From Dysgonomonas gadei ATCC BAA-286 (GTDB lineage Bacteria; Bacteroidota; Bacteroidia; Bacteroidales; Dysgonomonadaceae): a DNA stretch of 33,941 nt. The translations under genes and the position numbers were made by a program. The notes beneath the pieces are model-generated. The model ran no database searches. It saw nothing but the letters and a program-made list of their open reading frames with translations, and was not told where the DNA came from. Every line of letters starts with the position of its first letter. The first letter of the stretch is position 1. The stretch spans positions 1 to 33,941 of the forward strand of contig NZ_GL891992.1 in NCBI RefSeq assembly GCF_000213555.1, in the 5' to 3' direction. Below, piece by piece: positions 33,085 to 33,941 of this stretch.

Positions 33085-33941
33085 TTACTTTTTAATCACG
33101 ACTTCATTAACACTCACTCCATTTACCATAATCCTCAATACATAATTCCTCGAATACAACCCCAAACAATCAATTGTTTCATAATAACTACCTACAGACT
33201 TTTTTTGTGTCTTTATCTTCTTTACCGGCATACCATCTATCGAATACAACTCAAAGGATACATCGGCATCCACTTTTAATTCATATTCCAGATTCATAAC
33301 CGATACTACAGGATTGGGATATATCTTACAGGTCATTATATCTTCCATAGAAATTGTTTTTACCTGTTCTTGCAGTTCCTCCTGTTTCTTATCCATATCC
33401 CATACCTCTTCCTGCAAAGCAAGATTTTCAGGATCAGTATCCAGATAAAGGTGGTCTTGTGGCGGATAGAAAAAGGCTGTAGAAAAGATTTCCGTACTGT
33501 CATTTATGTTAATATTCCTCACTGTCTCAAATACCGGATAACGATAGCCTTTACTGTACCAGCGGCAGGTCTCGAGCTGTTTGCCCTGATCGCCCGTCTC
33601 TATGCCAGATGAACCTTCTACAGGGGTATTCAGGATGGTTTGTATTGTCTTTACCCGAAGTACAGGACTTAACGTATCTCCCGAAGGCAGTATCATCTTA
33701 CCATAAGCATCAGCTGCGGTAACCATTGTGCCATGGGTCTGTATAGCCACTGTACCAGAATACAAACCTTTAGAGGTATAATCCGAGCTAATCGACTGAC
33801 TGTAATTCAGCGGATATTGCATCAGTATCATAGGGTTGGTATATTTCAGTTCGACAACGGGGTTTTCATGCCCGGTCTGTAACAGGGAATCATGTATCAT
33901 CCGGTAATAATACATTGTATTATGTTCTGTACCCACAATCA
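33085..33941 (-). CDS. Protein with C-terminal T9SS type A sorting domain (N-terminus beyond the window)
   Basis: At least 285 residues; the frame is open to the window edge, so the GTG at 33936 is not a proven start. The last 80 residues (MTCKIYPNPVVSVMNLEYEL, then VSFELYSIDGMPVKKI and YVLRIMVNGVSVNEVVIKK) form a typical T9SS type A sorting domain, which directs outer-membrane export and surface attachment in Bacteroidota. Upstream is an acidic, coiled-coil-like segment (LALQEEVWDMDKKQEELQEQVKTI), preceded by a region of unknown fold. The RHS genes follow at 11 and 9 bases spacing, so it is first or second in the same operon. It may be an anchor or export partner for the RHS proteins; that role is inferred. 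Confidence 0.8.
   Translation of the reverse strand, partial: IVGTEHNTMYYYRMIHDSLLQTGHENPVVELKYTNPMILMQYPLNYSQSISSDYTSKGLYSGTVAIQTHGTMVTAADAYGKMILPSGDTLSPVLRVKTIQTILNTPVEGSSGIETGDQGKQLETCRWYSKGYRYPVFETVRNININDSTEIFSTAFFYPPQDHLYLDTDPENLALQEEVWDMDKKQEELQEQVKTISMEDIMTCKIYPNPVVSVMNLEYELKVDADVSFELYSIDGMPVKKIKTQKKSVGSYYETIDCLGLYSRNYVLRIMVNGVSVNEVVIKK

Overview
The window comes from a Bacteroidota chromosome, most likely a Bacteroidales member; Dysgonomonadaceae or a near relative is my guess and is not proven. The reasons are TAnnTTTG-type -7 promoter boxes instead of Shine-Dalgarno-led promoters, a hybrid two-component system (HTCS), a Nudix-type arabinose regulator, a type IX secretion (T9SS) sorting domain, and the long 615-residue form of IspG.

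Layout. Bases 1-500 hold the 3' end of an IS4-type transposase. Bases 656-6215 carry three plus-strand housekeeping genes: a PaaI-like thioesterase, ispG and a calcium-type P-ATPase. Hairpin terminators follow the last two. Bases 6216-7393 are a long gap with a GC-rich fold-back element and a set of short repeats that recurs at 21234-21819. Bases 7394-14232 are an L-arabinose locus on the minus strand: araD, araA, araB and a sodium:solute symporter in one run, preceded by a divergently placed pair of palindromic operators and the Nudix regulator araR. Divergent from araR, on the plus strand, are a GH43-like lipoprotein and a complete HTCS sensor-regulator. Together these genes suggest sensing of an arabinose-containing glycan in the periplasm (HTCS), binding or processing at the cell surface (GH43-like protein), uptake of arabinose (symporter) and conversion to D-xylulose 5-phosphate (AraA, AraB, AraD) under AraR control.

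Bases 19866-21233 have a small membrane protein, a REP-like inverted repeat and an orphan phage-type HTH protein (terminase small subunit-like). Bases 21820-23218 are tyrS followed by tRNA-Gln(CTG). Bases 23281-24737 are a graveyard: a membrane-protein remnant with an in-frame stop, a T9SS tail fragment, a truncated phage helicase with an in-frame stop, and an apparently intact RusA-like resolvase.

Bases 24899-33941 are one long minus-strand cassette. It has a protein with a C-terminal T9SS sorting domain (cut by the window edge), two large exported RHS/YD-repeat proteins, a small exported protein one base downstream, and a DUF1493 protein. The second RHS protein has the conserved RHS core, followed by an AT-rich C-terminal tip with a zinc-metallopeptidase HEVTH motif. 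I read this as a candidate polymorphic-toxin system with a split RHS cage. It is the most interesting object in the window. A second candidate is the GH43-like protein, which appears to have lost two catalytic aspartates.
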